Positions 1-8,310 of a stretch of DNA of 64,000 nucleotides are shown here, piece after piece. Source of the DNA: Oleispira sp963933055 (GTDB lineage Bacteria; Pseudomonadota; Gammaproteobacteria; Pseudomonadales; Oceanobacteraceae); the NCBI GenBank assembly GCA_963933055.1, contig CAWVSY010000017.1, forward strand, positions 1 through 64,000. Direction: 5' to 3'. The notes under the pieces are model-generated. The model was not told the DNA's origin and did not search any database. It saw nothing but the letters and a program-made list of their open reading frames with translations. Made by a program: the position numbers and the translations under genes. Each line of letters begins with the position of its first letter. The stretch's first letter is position 1.

Positions 1-708
1 GGCCGCCCAACCGGCGTGCTGACCGCCAAACGCATAAGCAACATAAGCCGCCACGGCAGAGCCCAACACCATGCGCGCGACGGCGATCAACTTGTGACTG
101 GCGGGCCGGCTTTTGAACCAATCCTGTGCCGCCGGTGTATCGTGGCGGAACACGTCGGTGATCATCACCACTAGCCAGGCAAGAGCAGCGGCCACTGCGG
201 TCGCAGTCGTACGTTCGAGGACAGAGGCAAAGGTATCCACTTGGCCCATTGAAACGCTGGCGGCGAATATGAAGATCAATGCACCTGGCGGACCGAAATC
301 ACCAACGGTGACGATGTAAAACAGCGTACCGCACAACAGCGCCAGAATGGCCAGCTGACCAACCATGGGCAACTCCAGCCAGGCCACCAGGGACATCACA
401 AAAACGGTTGCGGTTTGGCAGAGCAAACAAAGGAAAACCGTAAAGCCCCGGCGTTCCGGGGCCGCAAAACGGCCAAACAAAGCCACCAATGTACCCAGCG
501 AAGCAAATCCAATCAGGTGCGAAAAGTCGGATAGCTCGATCAGCGGAAGCACAACCAGCGCCGCGATAGCCACCTGTAGTCCGGCCAGTGCCGAGTTCCT
601 GAAGCCAGGCTGATTAACTACGGCAAAGCACTCTTTGAACTGTGCCCGCGATAGCAGAAACCGGATTGCAGCTGATCGACTTTTTACTCTGGATAAGCGC
701 TGATGCAC
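1..708 (-). CDS. FUSC-family (aromatic acid exporter-like) membrane protein, 3' end outside window
   Basis: This leftward reading frame stays open for 236 codons and runs off the window start, so only the N-terminal part is present. I place the start at a GTG (706-708) behind the strong Shine-Dalgarno GGAGG at 714-718. Translation gives a short basic N-terminus and then about five hydrophobic segments separated by short loops, for example around residues 37-55, 82-92 and 98-120, with a basic loop near 197-210. This resembles the N-terminal half of FUSC proteins (fusaric acid resistance, p-hydroxybenzoic acid efflux), inner-membrane exporters of aromatic acids. It is the last visible gene of the row starting at the dioxygenase gene, so efflux of an aromatic compound is a reasonable inference. 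Another multipass membrane protein is possible because the diagnostic C-terminal half is missing. Confidence 0.6.
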   Translation of the reverse strand, partial: MHQRLSRVKSRSAAIRFLLSRAQFKECFAVVNQPGFRNSALAGLQVAIAALVVLPLIELSDFSHLIGFASLGTLVALFGRFAAPERRGFTVFLCLLCQTATVFVMSLVAWLELPMVGQLAILALLCGTLFYIVTVGDFGPPGALIFIFAASVSMGQVDTFASVLERTTATAVAAALAWLVVMITDVFRHDTPAAQDWFKSRPASHKLIAVARMVLGSAVAAYVAYAFGGQHAGWAA

Positions 709-838
709 TTGACCTCCGACAAAATTGGATAGCTTAAGATATAGTTAGCCTAATAACCGTTTGCCTCATTGATCTATTCGGAGTTTCCGCAATCAAGTCG
801 CGAAATAACGAGAATTTTTGGTTTTGGAGATTGCCTCA

Positions 839-1360
839 TCACACCATACGTTTAAGCGTATCGTCTCTTTTCACGAAGTGATGAATCAGTGCCATACCAA
901 TATGACCAACAATCAAAACGGTCAAAATCCATGCGATTGGCGAATGGAGCTGTCCCAGGGCTTGGGCCCAGGCAATTTCCTCGCCTTCAGCAAAAAGCTC
1001 GATACCGAAAGCCGTAATCCCGTGGCCACCACCCAGCATGACCATTACCCCGGTTATCGGCATCAGCAACAGGCCAAGATACAACGCCCCATGACCGGCC
1101 TTGACCAGCAGAGCCTGCGCCGGATCTTGCTGCGGGCGCTGATGACGCTGGCCAGCGGCCCAGGCCAAGCGTACCAGAATCAGCAGCAACATCAGCGAAC
1201 CTATAGAGACATGCCAGGGCACCAGCGTTTGTCCGACCCAGTGTTCTCCGTCGAAGATTCGATCACCAAACTTGAGCAGTTGCCAGAACACCAGTAGGGC
1301 CATCGACCAGTGCAGCAGTTTGGTGAGAGCGCCATACCGCTCACGAGAATCGTGGATCAT
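839..1360 (-). CDS. Cytochrome b561 family protein
   Basis: A 173-residue, four-helix membrane protein of the bacterial cytochrome b561 type, which carries two b hemes and passes electrons between quinone and another partner in the inner membrane. Histidines suited to heme binding lie in or beside the helices: H17 in LLHWSM, H50 in VPWHVS, H90 in KAGHGAL, and H153 in VGHIGM. The length fits the family (about 175-190). The frame is open 26 codons further upstream, but the ATG at 1358-1360 has GGAG about nine bases ahead and gives the usual RYG...LHW start. It follows the aldo/keto reductase gene after 96 bases in the same direction. A redox role linked to the neighbouring oxidoreductases is inferred from position only. 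Confidence 0.85.
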   Translation of the reverse strand: MIHDSRERYGALTKLLHWSMALLVFWQLLKFGDRIFDGEHWVGQTLVPWHVSIGSLMLLLILVRLAWAAGQRHQRPQQDPAQALLVKAGHGALYLGLLLMPITGVMVMLGGGHGITAFGIELFAEGEEIAWAQALGQLHSPIAWILTVLIVGHIGMALIHHFVKRDDTLKRMV

Positions 1361-1456
1361 GATTGGGTTCTCCGTATTGCGGGTTTCATTACCATTGAAG
1401 GTGTTACCAAAGAGGATGAAGCCAGAATGCACACTCATTCCAGCCTCATCTTCATA

Positions 1457-2407
1457 TCACTGCCTACTGGCGGCGTCCAGCCTGGAAAGCATCTCTTCCG
1501 GTAGTGACAATTTCACCGAAGCCAATATCTCATCCAGTTGAGACAGCGATGTTGCACTGACAATCGGTGCGGTCAGTTCTGGCTGGTGGAGCAGCCAGGC
1601 CAGTGCCACTTGGGATGGTTTTGCTGAAGCCTCCTGCGAAACGGCCATCAGGGTATCCAGAATGCGCTGACCACGATCGCTGAAATAACCGTTGAGAAAG
1701 TCAGCCCGAGGGTCGCCTTCCAGGTCTGAAAGCTGAGCGTATTTGCCAGTCAGGAATCCACTGGCCAGAGAAAAGTAGCTCACCACGCCAAGATTGTGCT
1801 CGCTGGCGACTTTCGCCAGCGACGACTCGAAATCGGCCCGGTCATGCAGGTTGTAGAGGGGCTGGATCAGCTCATAGCGCGCGAACCCATGATCACGAGA
1901 CACGGCCAGCGCCTGTTCCAATCGATCGGACGAATAATTGGAGGCGCCGATGGCCCGCACCTTACCGGCCTTGATCAGCCGGTCAAACGCGCCCAATGTT
2001 TCCTCCAAGGGGACTTCCTGATCATCAATGTGGGCGAAGTATACATCGAGGTAATCGGTGCCCAGACGTGACAGGGAATCCTCAATTGCAGCTTCGATGT
2101 TGGCTGCAGATAGCCCTTTACGACGCTCCAGCATACCGACTTTGCTCATGAGAATGACGTCATCACGACGTCCCCGCTTTTTCAGCCATCGTCCGATAAC
2201 TGCCTCCGACTCGCCACCTTCAAGGCCCGGTGCCCACGCAGAATATACGTCGGCCGTGTCAATGGCGCTGAAGCCCTGCTCCACAAACCGATCGAGTAGC
2301 TGAAAAGAGCGGTTATCATCGGCTGTCCAGCCAAACACGTTTCCGCCAAATACCAGTGGGGCTATCTCCAAACCGGACTTCCCAAGGGGTTTCTTCTGAA
2401 GACTCAT
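1457..2407 (-). CDS. Aldo/keto reductase
   Basis: A 316-residue NADPH-dependent aldo/keto reductase, a soluble TIM-barrel enzyme reducing aldehydes and ketones. From the chosen start the catalytic tetrad can be placed at D50 (AIDTADVY), Y55, K89 (MSKVGM) and H126 (YFAHID). The C-terminal part has the usual cofactor end, near SATSLSQLDEIL. The frame opens seven codons earlier, but ATG at 2405-2407 follows GAGGGAGG at a spacing of four to five bases and is preferred. It lies between the short-chain dehydrogenase and the cytochrome b561 genes, all leftward with short gaps, so co-transcription is likely. The natural substrate cannot be read from sequence. Base composition is G+C rich like its neighbours and unlike the window after 5.7 kb. 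Confidence 0.9.
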   Translation of the reverse strand: MSLQKKPLGKSGLEIAPLVFGGNVFGWTADDNRSFQLLDRFVEQGFSAIDTADVYSAWAPGLEGGESEAVIGRWLKKRGRRDDVILMSKVGMLERRKGLSAANIEAAIEDSLSRLGTDYLDVYFAHIDDQEVPLEETLGAFDRLIKAGKVRAIGASNYSSDRLEQALAVSRDHGFARYELIQPLYNLHDRADFESSLAKVASEHNLGVVSYFSLASGFLTGKYAQLSDLEGDPRADFLNGYFSDRGQRILDTLMAVSQEASAKPSQVALAWLLHQPELTAPIVSATSLSQLDEILASVKLSLPEEMLSRLDAASRQ

Positions 2408-2470
2408 GATGCCTCCCTCAAAAAACAACTGTCAGTGGGTGAGTCGGCCGGGTGGTCCCGGCCGGCGATT

Positions 2471-3268
2471 TCAGGCAATGCTTTCCACAATGCCACCTTC
2501 AACACGCAGGGCGGCGCCTGTGGTGGCACTGGCCTGGGGAGACGCAGCGTAGACACAGAGGCTGGCGACCTCTTCCGGTTCGGCAAAACGTCGGAGCAGC
2601 GTGGAAGGCCGGTTTTCGTCCAGGAACAGGGTTTCCATTGCTTCCGGGGAGACTCCCCGCTCAGCCGCCAGGTCAGCCATCATGGCTTTGGCTCCTTCAG
2701 TACGGGTCGGACCGGGAAGGATGCTGTTCACGGTCACACCGGTTCCGGCAAGAACCTTGGCGAGACCCCGGGATACACCTTGAAGCGCCGCCTTGCTCAC
2801 CCCGTAGTGCACCATCTCCGATGGAATATTCAACGCCGATTCACTAGAGATGAACTGGATACGCCCCCAGCCCCGAGCCTTCATGCCAGTTGCGTAATGC
2901 CGGGCAAGTCGAACACCGCTCATCACGTTGACCTGGAAAATCTCTTCCCAGGCAGCATCGTCGATATCGAAGAATGGAACGCCGCCATAAATACCCAGGT
3001 TGTTGACCAGAACATCCACCTCGGGCAGCTGTTCGATGATGGTCCGGCAACCTTCCGCGGTACCCGGGTCCGCGATAATGCCTTTTGCATCGTCCCGACC
3101 GCTGGCATTGGCTATCTCGGCCAGCGCCTTATCCACTTTGGCCTGGTCACGACCCACTATAGTTACCGAGGCACCGGCCTCGGCCAGCCCCTGGGCAATG
3201 GCCAAACCGATGCCCGCGGTAGAGCCGGTGACCAACGACTGTTTGCCCGTGAGTTCAATTTTCATCAT
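2471..3268 (-). CDS. Short-chain dehydrogenase/reductase (SDR family)
   Basis: A 265-residue classical SDR with a Rossmann fold. The nucleotide-binding motif TGSTAGIG is at residues 14-21, an NNLG motif (usually NNAG) at 89-92, the catalytic serine at 141-142 (FISSES) and the YGVSK active-site motif with Y155 and K159. R40 after the second strand suggests NADP(H). The C-terminus ends in the typical EGG segment. Two adjacent ATG codons (3263-3268) follow AAGAGGAA; either may be used. The family includes 3-oxoacyl-ACP reductases and many xenobiotic-type reductases, so a precise name is not justified. It sits 42 bases downstream of the dioxygenase gene and upstream of the aldo/keto reductase, in an apparent oxidoreductase operon. 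Confidence 0.9.
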   Translation of the reverse strand: MMKIELTGKQSLVTGSTAGIGLAIAQGLAEAGASVTIVGRDQAKVDKALAEIANASGRDDAKGIIADPGTAEGCRTIIEQLPEVDVLVNNLGIYGGVPFFDIDDAAWEEIFQVNVMSGVRLARHYATGMKARGWGRIQFISSESALNIPSEMVHYGVSKAALQGVSRGLAKVLAGTGVTVNSILPGPTRTEGAKAMMADLAAERGVSPEAMETLFLDENRPSTLLRRFAEPEEVASLCVYAASPQASATTGAALRVEGGIVESIA

Positions 3269-3310
3269 TTAATTCCTCTTGCCATTGATTTTTGAGGGGA
3301 CGTCACCCAC

Positions 3311-4132
3311 TCAACCAAATTGAAACGCCGATAACTGGGTTTCCATCACCCGTTCGGAATAAACCTTCTTGCCGGGCTCCTCGCCCGCTGCACCCGCTGC
3401 CACGAGCAATGGAATCAGGTGTTCCTCGTCTCCATGCGGATGACAATCGAGGGCGTGGGGTGCCTGAACCCATTTCCTCAATCGCTGATAACGAATTCCG
3501 GAGTCACCTTCGACAGTGTCCGTCAGCCAGTCATCGAACGCCTCGGAGAGCGGTGTAAACCGCTTGTCGCCGTAGCCACGCATGTTGTGGAAGCTCATGC
3601 CACTGCCGAGAATCAGCACACCTTCGTCACGCAGTGGCGCCAGAGCTCTGCCTGCCTGCAGGTGTGCTTCGGGGTCCAGGTCCTGCCGTAACGACAGCTG
3701 AACCACAGGAATGTCTGCCTCGGGGAACATCACCTTGAGCGGAATAAACATACCGTGATCAAACCCACGCCCGGAATCCTCCAGGGTGTTCTGTTGTGCC
3801 CCAACCAGTAGACGACTCACGCGATGCGCCAATGCCGGCGCTCCTGGAGCCGGATAAGTCAATTTATAGGTGTGGTCCGGAAAACCGAAATAGTCATAAA
3901 TGAGATCGGGCTGGCTGCCGGCGGTCACACTAAACTCTTGAGTGCGCCAGTGGGCGGATACCAGGAGGATGGCCGTCGGCTTTTCTGGCAAACGCCCGAT
4001 GACGCTTCGAAGAAAGTCGGCCATACCGTCCCACGTATTGCGGGGACTCCAGTCCATAAAGAAACAAGGGCCAGCGCCGTGGGGAATAAAAAATACCGGT
4101 TGTCTGGTAGGCACTCTTGGCTGCGTGGACAT
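3311..4132 (-). CDS. ygiD: DODA-type extradiol ring-opening dioxygenase (YgiD-like)
   Basis: A 273-residue protein of the LigB/DODA superfamily, metal-dependent dioxygenases that open catechol-like rings; the E. coli relative YgiD acts on L-DOPA. Candidate metal ligands line up with the family: H18 in FIPHGAGP, H61 in SAHWR, H182 in SFHNMRGYG and H238 in DEEHLIPL, with the conserved DHGMFIP at 125-131. Two in-frame ATGs exist. The one at 4136-4138 touches the Shine-Dalgarno GGAGGT, whereas the one at 4130-4132 sits six bases after it, so I use 4132. It is the first gene of the leftward row and is divergent from a LysR regulator 118 bases away, a layout typical of regulator and target. Substrate is unknown. 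Confidence 0.85.
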   Translation of the reverse strand: MSTQPRVPTRQPVFFIPHGAGPCFFMDWSPRNTWDGMADFLRSVIGRLPEKPTAILLVSAHWRTQEFSVTAGSQPDLIYDYFGFPDHTYKLTYPAPGAPALAHRVSRLLVGAQQNTLEDSGRGFDHGMFIPLKVMFPEADIPVVQLSLRQDLDPEAHLQAGRALAPLRDEGVLILGSGMSFHNMRGYGDKRFTPLSEAFDDWLTDTVEGDSGIRYQRLRKWVQAPHALDCHPHGDEEHLIPLLVAAGAAGEEPGKKVYSERVMETQLSAFQFG

Positions 4133-4250
4133 CGACATACCTCCATAGGTTTGAATAGTTCAGATATCACAATGAACAGGTTATACTGATACTCAGGAAA
4201 GGAGAACGGACTTAAAAAAGGAACTGTTTTAACTAAAGGTAGGAAATAAA
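4133..4250. promoter_or_regulatory. Divergent promoter region between dioxygenase operon and LysR gene
   Basis: This 118-base gap lies between two divergently read genes and must hold promoters for both. A TATACT hexamer on the + strand (4183-4188) could be the -10 element of the LysR gene, whose ATG has GGTAGGA about seven bases ahead. LysR proteins usually bind T-N11-A sites in such gaps; AT-rich candidates exist around 4160-4185 but none is decisive. Confidence 0.45.
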
Positions 4251-5162
4251 ATGCTGGACCGATACACAAGCATGCAGGTATTCGTTCAGGCAGCGTCCAG
4301 AGGTAGTCTGTCTGCCGCCGGCCGGGAGCTGAACATGTCGCCGGCAATGGCCACAAAACATGTGGATTCACTGGAAACCAGGCTCGGCACGAAACTGCTT
4401 CATCGCACCACTCGACAGTTATCACTGACAGATGCCGGACGGGAATACCTGCAGGCCTGTCAGCGCATTCTTCAGGATCTTGAAGAAGCGGAGTCCGAAG
4501 TATCTTCCCAGCAGCATCAGGCCATGGGTCGATTACGTCTGAATGCACCGCTATCCTTTGGCACACGCTTCATTGCACCGTTAATACCGGAATTCACCCA
4601 TCGTTACCCACTGGTGGAGGTGGATCTTGGCCTGAGCGACACTCAACAGGATCTGCTGAAAGAGAGCTGGGACCTGATTGTCCGCATCGGACACCTCGCT
4701 GACAGCGACCTCAGGGCCCGCCGTCTCGGCAATTGCCCGATGCGACTTTGTGCCTCGCCTGAGTATCTGAAAAAACATGGAACCCCTAACCGTGTTGCCG
4801 AGCTCTCAAACCACAATTGCCTGAGCTACAGCCTTTCCTCAGCGCAACGCGGCGGCACCTGGGCATTCGGCCAAGATGGTAAGATCCAGGTGCCCGTAAC
4901 AGGCAACCTCATGTCCAACAATGGCGACGCACTTCTTGCTGCCGCCGTTAAGGGCCAAGGGATCATATATCAGCCCAACTTTATCGTGTCCGAGGCATTG
5001 GCCAGTGGCGCTCTGGTTGCTTTCGAATTGGATCACCCTCCACTGGATCTCGGCGGCCTGCATGTGCTGTTCGCGCCGGATCGTCGGTTACCCCTCAAAG
5101 TAAGAGCGATGATCGACTATTTGGTTGAGGTTTTTGAGAATTCGCCATGTAGACCGTCGTAA
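4251..5162 (+). CDS. LysR-family transcriptional regulator
   Basis: A 303-residue LysR regulator. The N-terminal winged helix-turn-helix is clear at residues 1-60: MQVFVQAASRGS, AAGREL, SPAMATKHVDSLE and LLHRTTR. The helix-turn-helix is followed by a linker helix and a periplasmic-binding-like effector domain with the usual RIG, GNGDALLAAAVKGQGI and LPLKVRAMIDYL segments. It resembles the group that regulates adjacent oxidoreductase genes in response to quinones or aromatics, so the divergent dioxygenase-SDR-AKR row is the likely target; this is inference from layout. It is the last gene with the G+C-rich composition; the sequence beyond its stop changes character. Confidence 0.92.
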   Translation: MLDRYTSMQVFVQAASRGSLSAAGRELNMSPAMATKHVDSLETRLGTKLLHRTTRQLSLTDAGREYLQACQRILQDLEEAESEVSSQQHQAMGRLRLNAPLSFGTRFIAPLIPEFTHRYPLVEVDLGLSDTQQDLLKESWDLIVRIGHLADSDLRARRLGNCPMRLCASPEYLKKHGTPNRVAELSNHNCLSYSLSSAQRGGTWAFGQDGKIQVPVTGNLMSNNGDALLAAAVKGQGIIYQPNFIVSEALASGALVAFELDHPPLDLGGLHVLFAPDRRLPLKVRAMIDYLVEVFENSPCRPS

Positions 5163-5658
5163 ATTTTATCCTTTCTTACCAAGGCCCCCTCTCTACACCT
5201 GTAAACTGTTCCAACAGTCAGGCTTAGTTCGAAGTTAGCCCGCTCCAGGCCAAAAGCTTTATGTCGGCTTCTGGATCGCGGCCACCTTCTCCTTTTCCAT
5301 CTGCTTTTTTAAGATCCCGAAACCAATGGTTGTTCAAATATTGTCGTCAACAAGGAAAATCTCATTTGCGGAACCGAAATGGGATCGAGGCCATAAGTCC
5401 ATTGAGTGTTTCCTTTTGTTTAGGCCCGGACATTTTATTTTCCTCGTAGCTGTCAATTGATGGTTCTAACAGGCAGTGCCTTTAGACCGCAATAGTGGGC
5501 TACGTTTTTGGGGTACGAAATACCAATCCATCAATGGCATGGACAAAAAAGTGTATGAAGAGGGCCTTATATCGACGTTCGCCATGGACACGAGGCCATA
5601 TAGTGAAAGCCCTGTTATGCTCAGTTTAAAGTCATGTCCATAATTGGATCATTCGTAG
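5163..5658. other. Gene-poor seam between G+C-rich cluster and ABC transporter remnant
   Basis: About 500 bases with no convincing gene. Open frames are short and none resembles a family I recognise. The ATGGACA heptamer occurs at 5539-5545 and 5584-5590 and inverted (TGTCCAT) at 5635-5641. No transposase gene, clear terminal inverted repeat or tRNA is visible. At its right end the sequence passes abruptly into an ABC ATPase reading frame that lacks its first half. The stretch is best read as a junction left by a deletion or insertion, or as an assembly join. Confidence 0.6.
5362..5433 (-). CDS. Possible 23-residue peptide or gene fragment in the seam
   Basis: A short leftward frame starts with ATG at 5431-5433 behind a good Shine-Dalgarno (GAGGAAAATAAA) and stops after 23 codons (MSGPKQKETL...). 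The ribosome site is better than expected by chance in a gap, which suggests either a true small peptide or the decayed beginning of a longer gene. A further short frame overlaps its stop in an ATGA arrangement. I recognise no family. It lies inside the seam, so a broken gene is the more likely reading. Confidence 0.2.
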   Translation of the reverse strand: MSGPKQKETLNGLMASIPFRFRK

Positions 5659-6081
5659 TTAATCTTTATTCCCTACCTATCAGCACAGGACAATATCCGT
5701 CTCGCTAACCATTTTACCAACGCGCCTTTTCTTAGAAAAACGGACTCTCGTGCTAAAGAGCTGCTAAAAGCACTAGGAATCAATGATGCATTGCATCATC
5801 AACCCGCCTCGGCTCTTAGCACAGGACAACAGCAGCGTGTGGCGATTGCCCGCTCGCTAATTAATACCCCAGAATTATTAATAGTAGACGAACCGACCTC
5901 GGCATTGGATAGCCAAAGCCGCGATGCTTTTATGACCTTACTAATGGAGACAGTAACGCAGCATAACACCACGCTGATTTTCGTCAGCCATGATCCATCA
6001 CTTACCCAATACTTTTCGAGAACCGTTGCGTTGCAAGACATTAATATAGCCAGAGGTCGTCACTCATGTTTATCCGCTTAG
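5659..6081 (+). pseudogene. ABC transporter ATP-binding protein, 5' half missing
   Basis: The frame from 5659 encodes the C-terminal half of a MacB/LolD-type ABC ATPase. It begins just after the usual Q-loop position at IPYLSAQDNIRLA, then has the ABC signature ALSTGQQQRVAIARSL, Walker B LLIVDEPTSALD with the D-loop, and the H-loop FVSHD. The N-terminal third with Walker A is absent, and in-frame stops lie just upstream at 5641 and 5656. A protein started at the in-frame TTG (5791) would hold about 96 residues and could not bind ATP on its own. Its 3' end overlaps the permease start by 16 bases, the usual coupling in this operon type. The break coincides with the end of the G+C-rich region, so the gene was probably cut by the event that placed that region here. 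Confidence 0.85.
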
Positions 6082-7274
6082 CTTGGCGCAGTTTATTAAG
6101 CCGAAAAGGTGCTGTTTTTTTAACGTTTCTAGCAATCACTGTCAGTATTTTTGTGCTGCTAGGCATTGAGCATATCCGCCAACAGACAAAGTCCAATTTT
6201 AACAATACGGTAGCGGGCATTGATCTAATAGTGGGCGCCCGAACCGGCGATATCAATCTATTACTCTATTCCGTATTTCGCTTAGGAAATGCGACCAATA
6301 ACGTCAGTTGGTCAAGCTATCAAGATATTTCAGCCAATCCGAAAGTCGCTTGGACAATACCCATATCGCTCGGTGATTCGCACAAGGGTTATCGGGTTAT
6401 GGGAACGACGACCGATTATTTCAAATACTTTCGCTATGGCCAGAAGCAAAGCCTGAGTTTTTCTCAAGGGAAACCCTTCTCCTCAGTGTTTGACGTAGTC
6501 TTGGGAGCAGCCGTCGCCCGTCAGCTAAACTATCAACTAGGAAACCAAATCGTGCTTGCTCATGGAATGGCCAGCACCAGCTTCCGTCAACACAATGACA
6601 AACCCTTTCGTATTGTCGGCATCCTCAAGCCTACCGGCACACCTGTAGATCAAACCGTACATGTAAGTTTACGCGGCATCGAAGCGGTACACGCCGATGG
6701 GCCAAATGGCATTAAACAAAATTTCACACCAACCATTACCGCCTTTATGGTCGGCCTAAAGTCCAAAATGACGACCTTTCATATACAGCGTGAAATTAAC
6801 CACTACCAAGCTGAACCCTTATCCGCCATTCTGCCGGGCGTCGCCTTATCTCAACTCTGGCAAGTAACCGCCATAATGGAAAACACCTTAATTCTCGTAT
6901 CAAGCATAGTACTGCTTGCATCCTTACTGGGATTAAGTGCCATGCTATTAACGTCTATTCGAGAAAGACGACGAGAAATTGCCATTATTCGCTCTTTAGG
7001 CGCACCCCCATCATTCCTGTTCTTATTGATTCAAACTGAAGCAGTACTGATAATACTTGCGAGCTCAGTATTTGCATTAGCACTGCTATTTTTATGCTTG
7101 CTGTACCTTAATGGATTTCTCAGCGACAATTTTAGTTTATCAATCAGTACGAATATTTTCGACAAGCATACGTTCTATCTACTGCTAATAACTTTGGTCA
7201 GTGCAATGGCGACAAGCGTCGTCCCCGCGATATCCGCGTATTCTAGTGCGCTGCAAAAAAGACTCAATAATTAA
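6066..7274 (+). CDS. ABC transporter permease, FtsX/MacB-like
   Basis: A 402-residue permease with the MacB/FtsX architecture: one membrane helix at residues 15-35, a large extracytoplasmic domain at about 40-270, then three helices near 275-297, 320-355 and 368-392. The short cytoplasmic loop after the second helix, RERRREIAIIRSLGA, is the classic ATPase coupling segment. Such permeases work as dimers with a LolD-like ATPase in lipoprotein, peptide or zinc-related export. The start overlaps the remnant ATPase gene by 16 bases. The permease looks complete, with no stops, yet its partner gene is truncated, so it is either non-functional, served by an ATPase encoded elsewhere, or the partner is intact on the far side of the inserted region. 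Confidence 0.85.
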   Translation: MFIRLAWRSLLSRKGAVFLTFLAITVSIFVLLGIEHIRQQTKSNFNNTVAGIDLIVGARTGDINLLLYSVFRLGNATNNVSWSSYQDISANPKVAWTIPISLGDSHKGYRVMGTTTDYFKYFRYGQKQSLSFSQGKPFSSVFDVVLGAAVARQLNYQLGNQIVLAHGMASTSFRQHNDKPFRIVGILKPTGTPVDQTVHVSLRGIEAVHADGPNGIKQNFTPTITAFMVGLKSKMTTFHIQREINHYQAEPLSAILPGVALSQLWQVTAIMENTLILVSSIVLLASLLGLSAMLLTSIRERRREIAIIRSLGAPPSFLFLLIQTEAVLIILASSVFALALLFLCLLYLNGFLSDNFSLSISTNIFDKHTFYLLLITLVSAMATSVVPAISAYSSALQKRLNN

Positions 7275-7368
7275 TAGCCGCAAAGACCGAAAAAAAGTAT
7301 ATATTGCTATCCATTTTCTTGGCTGAGAAAATGATTGATGAACATTAAATATCACAGAAGGAAATACC

Positions 7369-8310
7369 ATGGCCGGCAGTAGTTTATTAATGCTTCTTGA
7401 TGATATCGCCAGCGTACTCGACGACGTAGCCGTATTATCAAAAGTAGCGGCAAAGAAAACCGCCGGAGTGCTCGGTGATGATTTAGCACTGAATGCTGAA
7501 CAGGTTTCTGGCGTAAGAGCAGAACGAGAATTGCCGGTTATTTGGGCCGTTGCAAAAGGCTCTTTTCTAAACAAACTCATTCTAGTGCCCGCCGCATTAC
7601 TGATCAGTGCGATTGCTCCTTGGGCCGTCATGATTCTATTAATGATCGGCGGCGCCTATTTATGTTTCGAAGGCTTTGAAAAAATTGCTCATAAGTTTCT
7701 GCATAAAAAAGAACACGGTGAAAATAAAGAATCACTGAAACAAGCTCTATTAAAGCCAGAAGCCGATTTAGTGGCGTTTGAAAAAGATAAAATTAAAGGC
7801 GCTATTCGTACTGATTTTGTATTATCCGCAGAAATTATCGTTATCTTACTCGGCACCGTACAAGGAGAGCCCTTCACAACACAGCTAACTGTCTTGTCGT
7901 TTCTTGCGATCGCTTTCACGGTTGGGGTTTATGGCTTTGTTGCCGCGATTGTTAAAATCGATGATGCAGGCCTTTATTTAATAAAAACGTCAGAAGATAA
8001 AAGCACCATCACCGCAACGATTAAAAATGCAATCGGCCAAGGACTTTTAGCCTTTGCACCGCGTTTAATGAAAGCATTAACAATTATCGGCACCATTGCT
8101 ATGTTCATGGTGGGTGGTGGTATTTTGATGCACGGTATTCCTGGCGCTGAAGACACTATTCATCACATAACAGAAGGCATCAGTAATGTGATCGTAACAA
8201 CGCTATTGCCGATGTTTGCAGGTGCCTTAGTGGGTATCATAAGTGGTGGAATACTCGTTGCATTGATGTCGTTGATAACCAACATCAAAAAGCAGAAAAG
8301 CCATGCCTAA
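7369..8310 (+). CDS. yedI: DUF808 family inner-membrane protein (YedI-like)
   Basis: A 313-residue protein of the DUF808/YedI family. The N-terminal signature MAGSSLLMLLDDIASVLDDV, followed by KKTAGVLGDDLALNAEQV, is typical. Several membrane segments follow, around residues 68-85, 160-175, 180-200, 240-260 and 278-300. Function is unknown in the family; it is an inner-membrane protein in E. coli. A good Shine-Dalgarno (AAGGAAATACC) precedes the ATG. The next gene starts eight bases inside its 3' end, so the two are almost certainly translated together. Confidence 0.9.
   Translation: MAGSSLLMLLDDIASVLDDVAVLSKVAAKKTAGVLGDDLALNAEQVSGVRAERELPVIWAVAKGSFLNKLILVPAALLISAIAPWAVMILLMIGGAYLCFEGFEKIAHKFLHKKEHGENKESLKQALLKPEADLVAFEKDKIKGAIRTDFVLSAEIIVILLGTVQGEPFTTQLTVLSFLAIAFTVGVYGFVAAIVKIDDAGLYLIKTSEDKSTITATIKNAIGQGLLAFAPRLMKALTIIGTIAMFMVGGGILMHGIPGAEDTIHHITEGISNVIVTTLLPMFAGALVGIISGGILVALMSLITNIKKQKSHA

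Noticed and set aside
113..613. Two short rightward open frames near the window start
   Set aside because: The leftward frame over the same bases encodes a hydrophobic, FUSC-like protein with a strong ribosome site; the rightward ones do not resemble proteins.
818..1297. Rightward open frame opposite the cytochrome b561 gene
   Set aside because: Composition is that of an antisense shadow and the b561 gene on the other strand is clear.
2435..3295. Rightward open frame of about 286 codons over the SDR gene
   Set aside because: Long antisense frames are expected in G+C-rich coding DNA; the leftward SDR has all its motifs.
3925..4566. Leftward open frame of about 213 codons crossing the dioxygenase-LysR gap
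   Set aside because: It overlaps both well-supported genes and the divergent promoter region, with no family resemblance.
5163..5658. Insertion sequence or integron attC site at the seam
   Set aside because: No transposase or integrase frame, no clear terminal inverted repeats or target duplication, and no convincing attC core sites were found.
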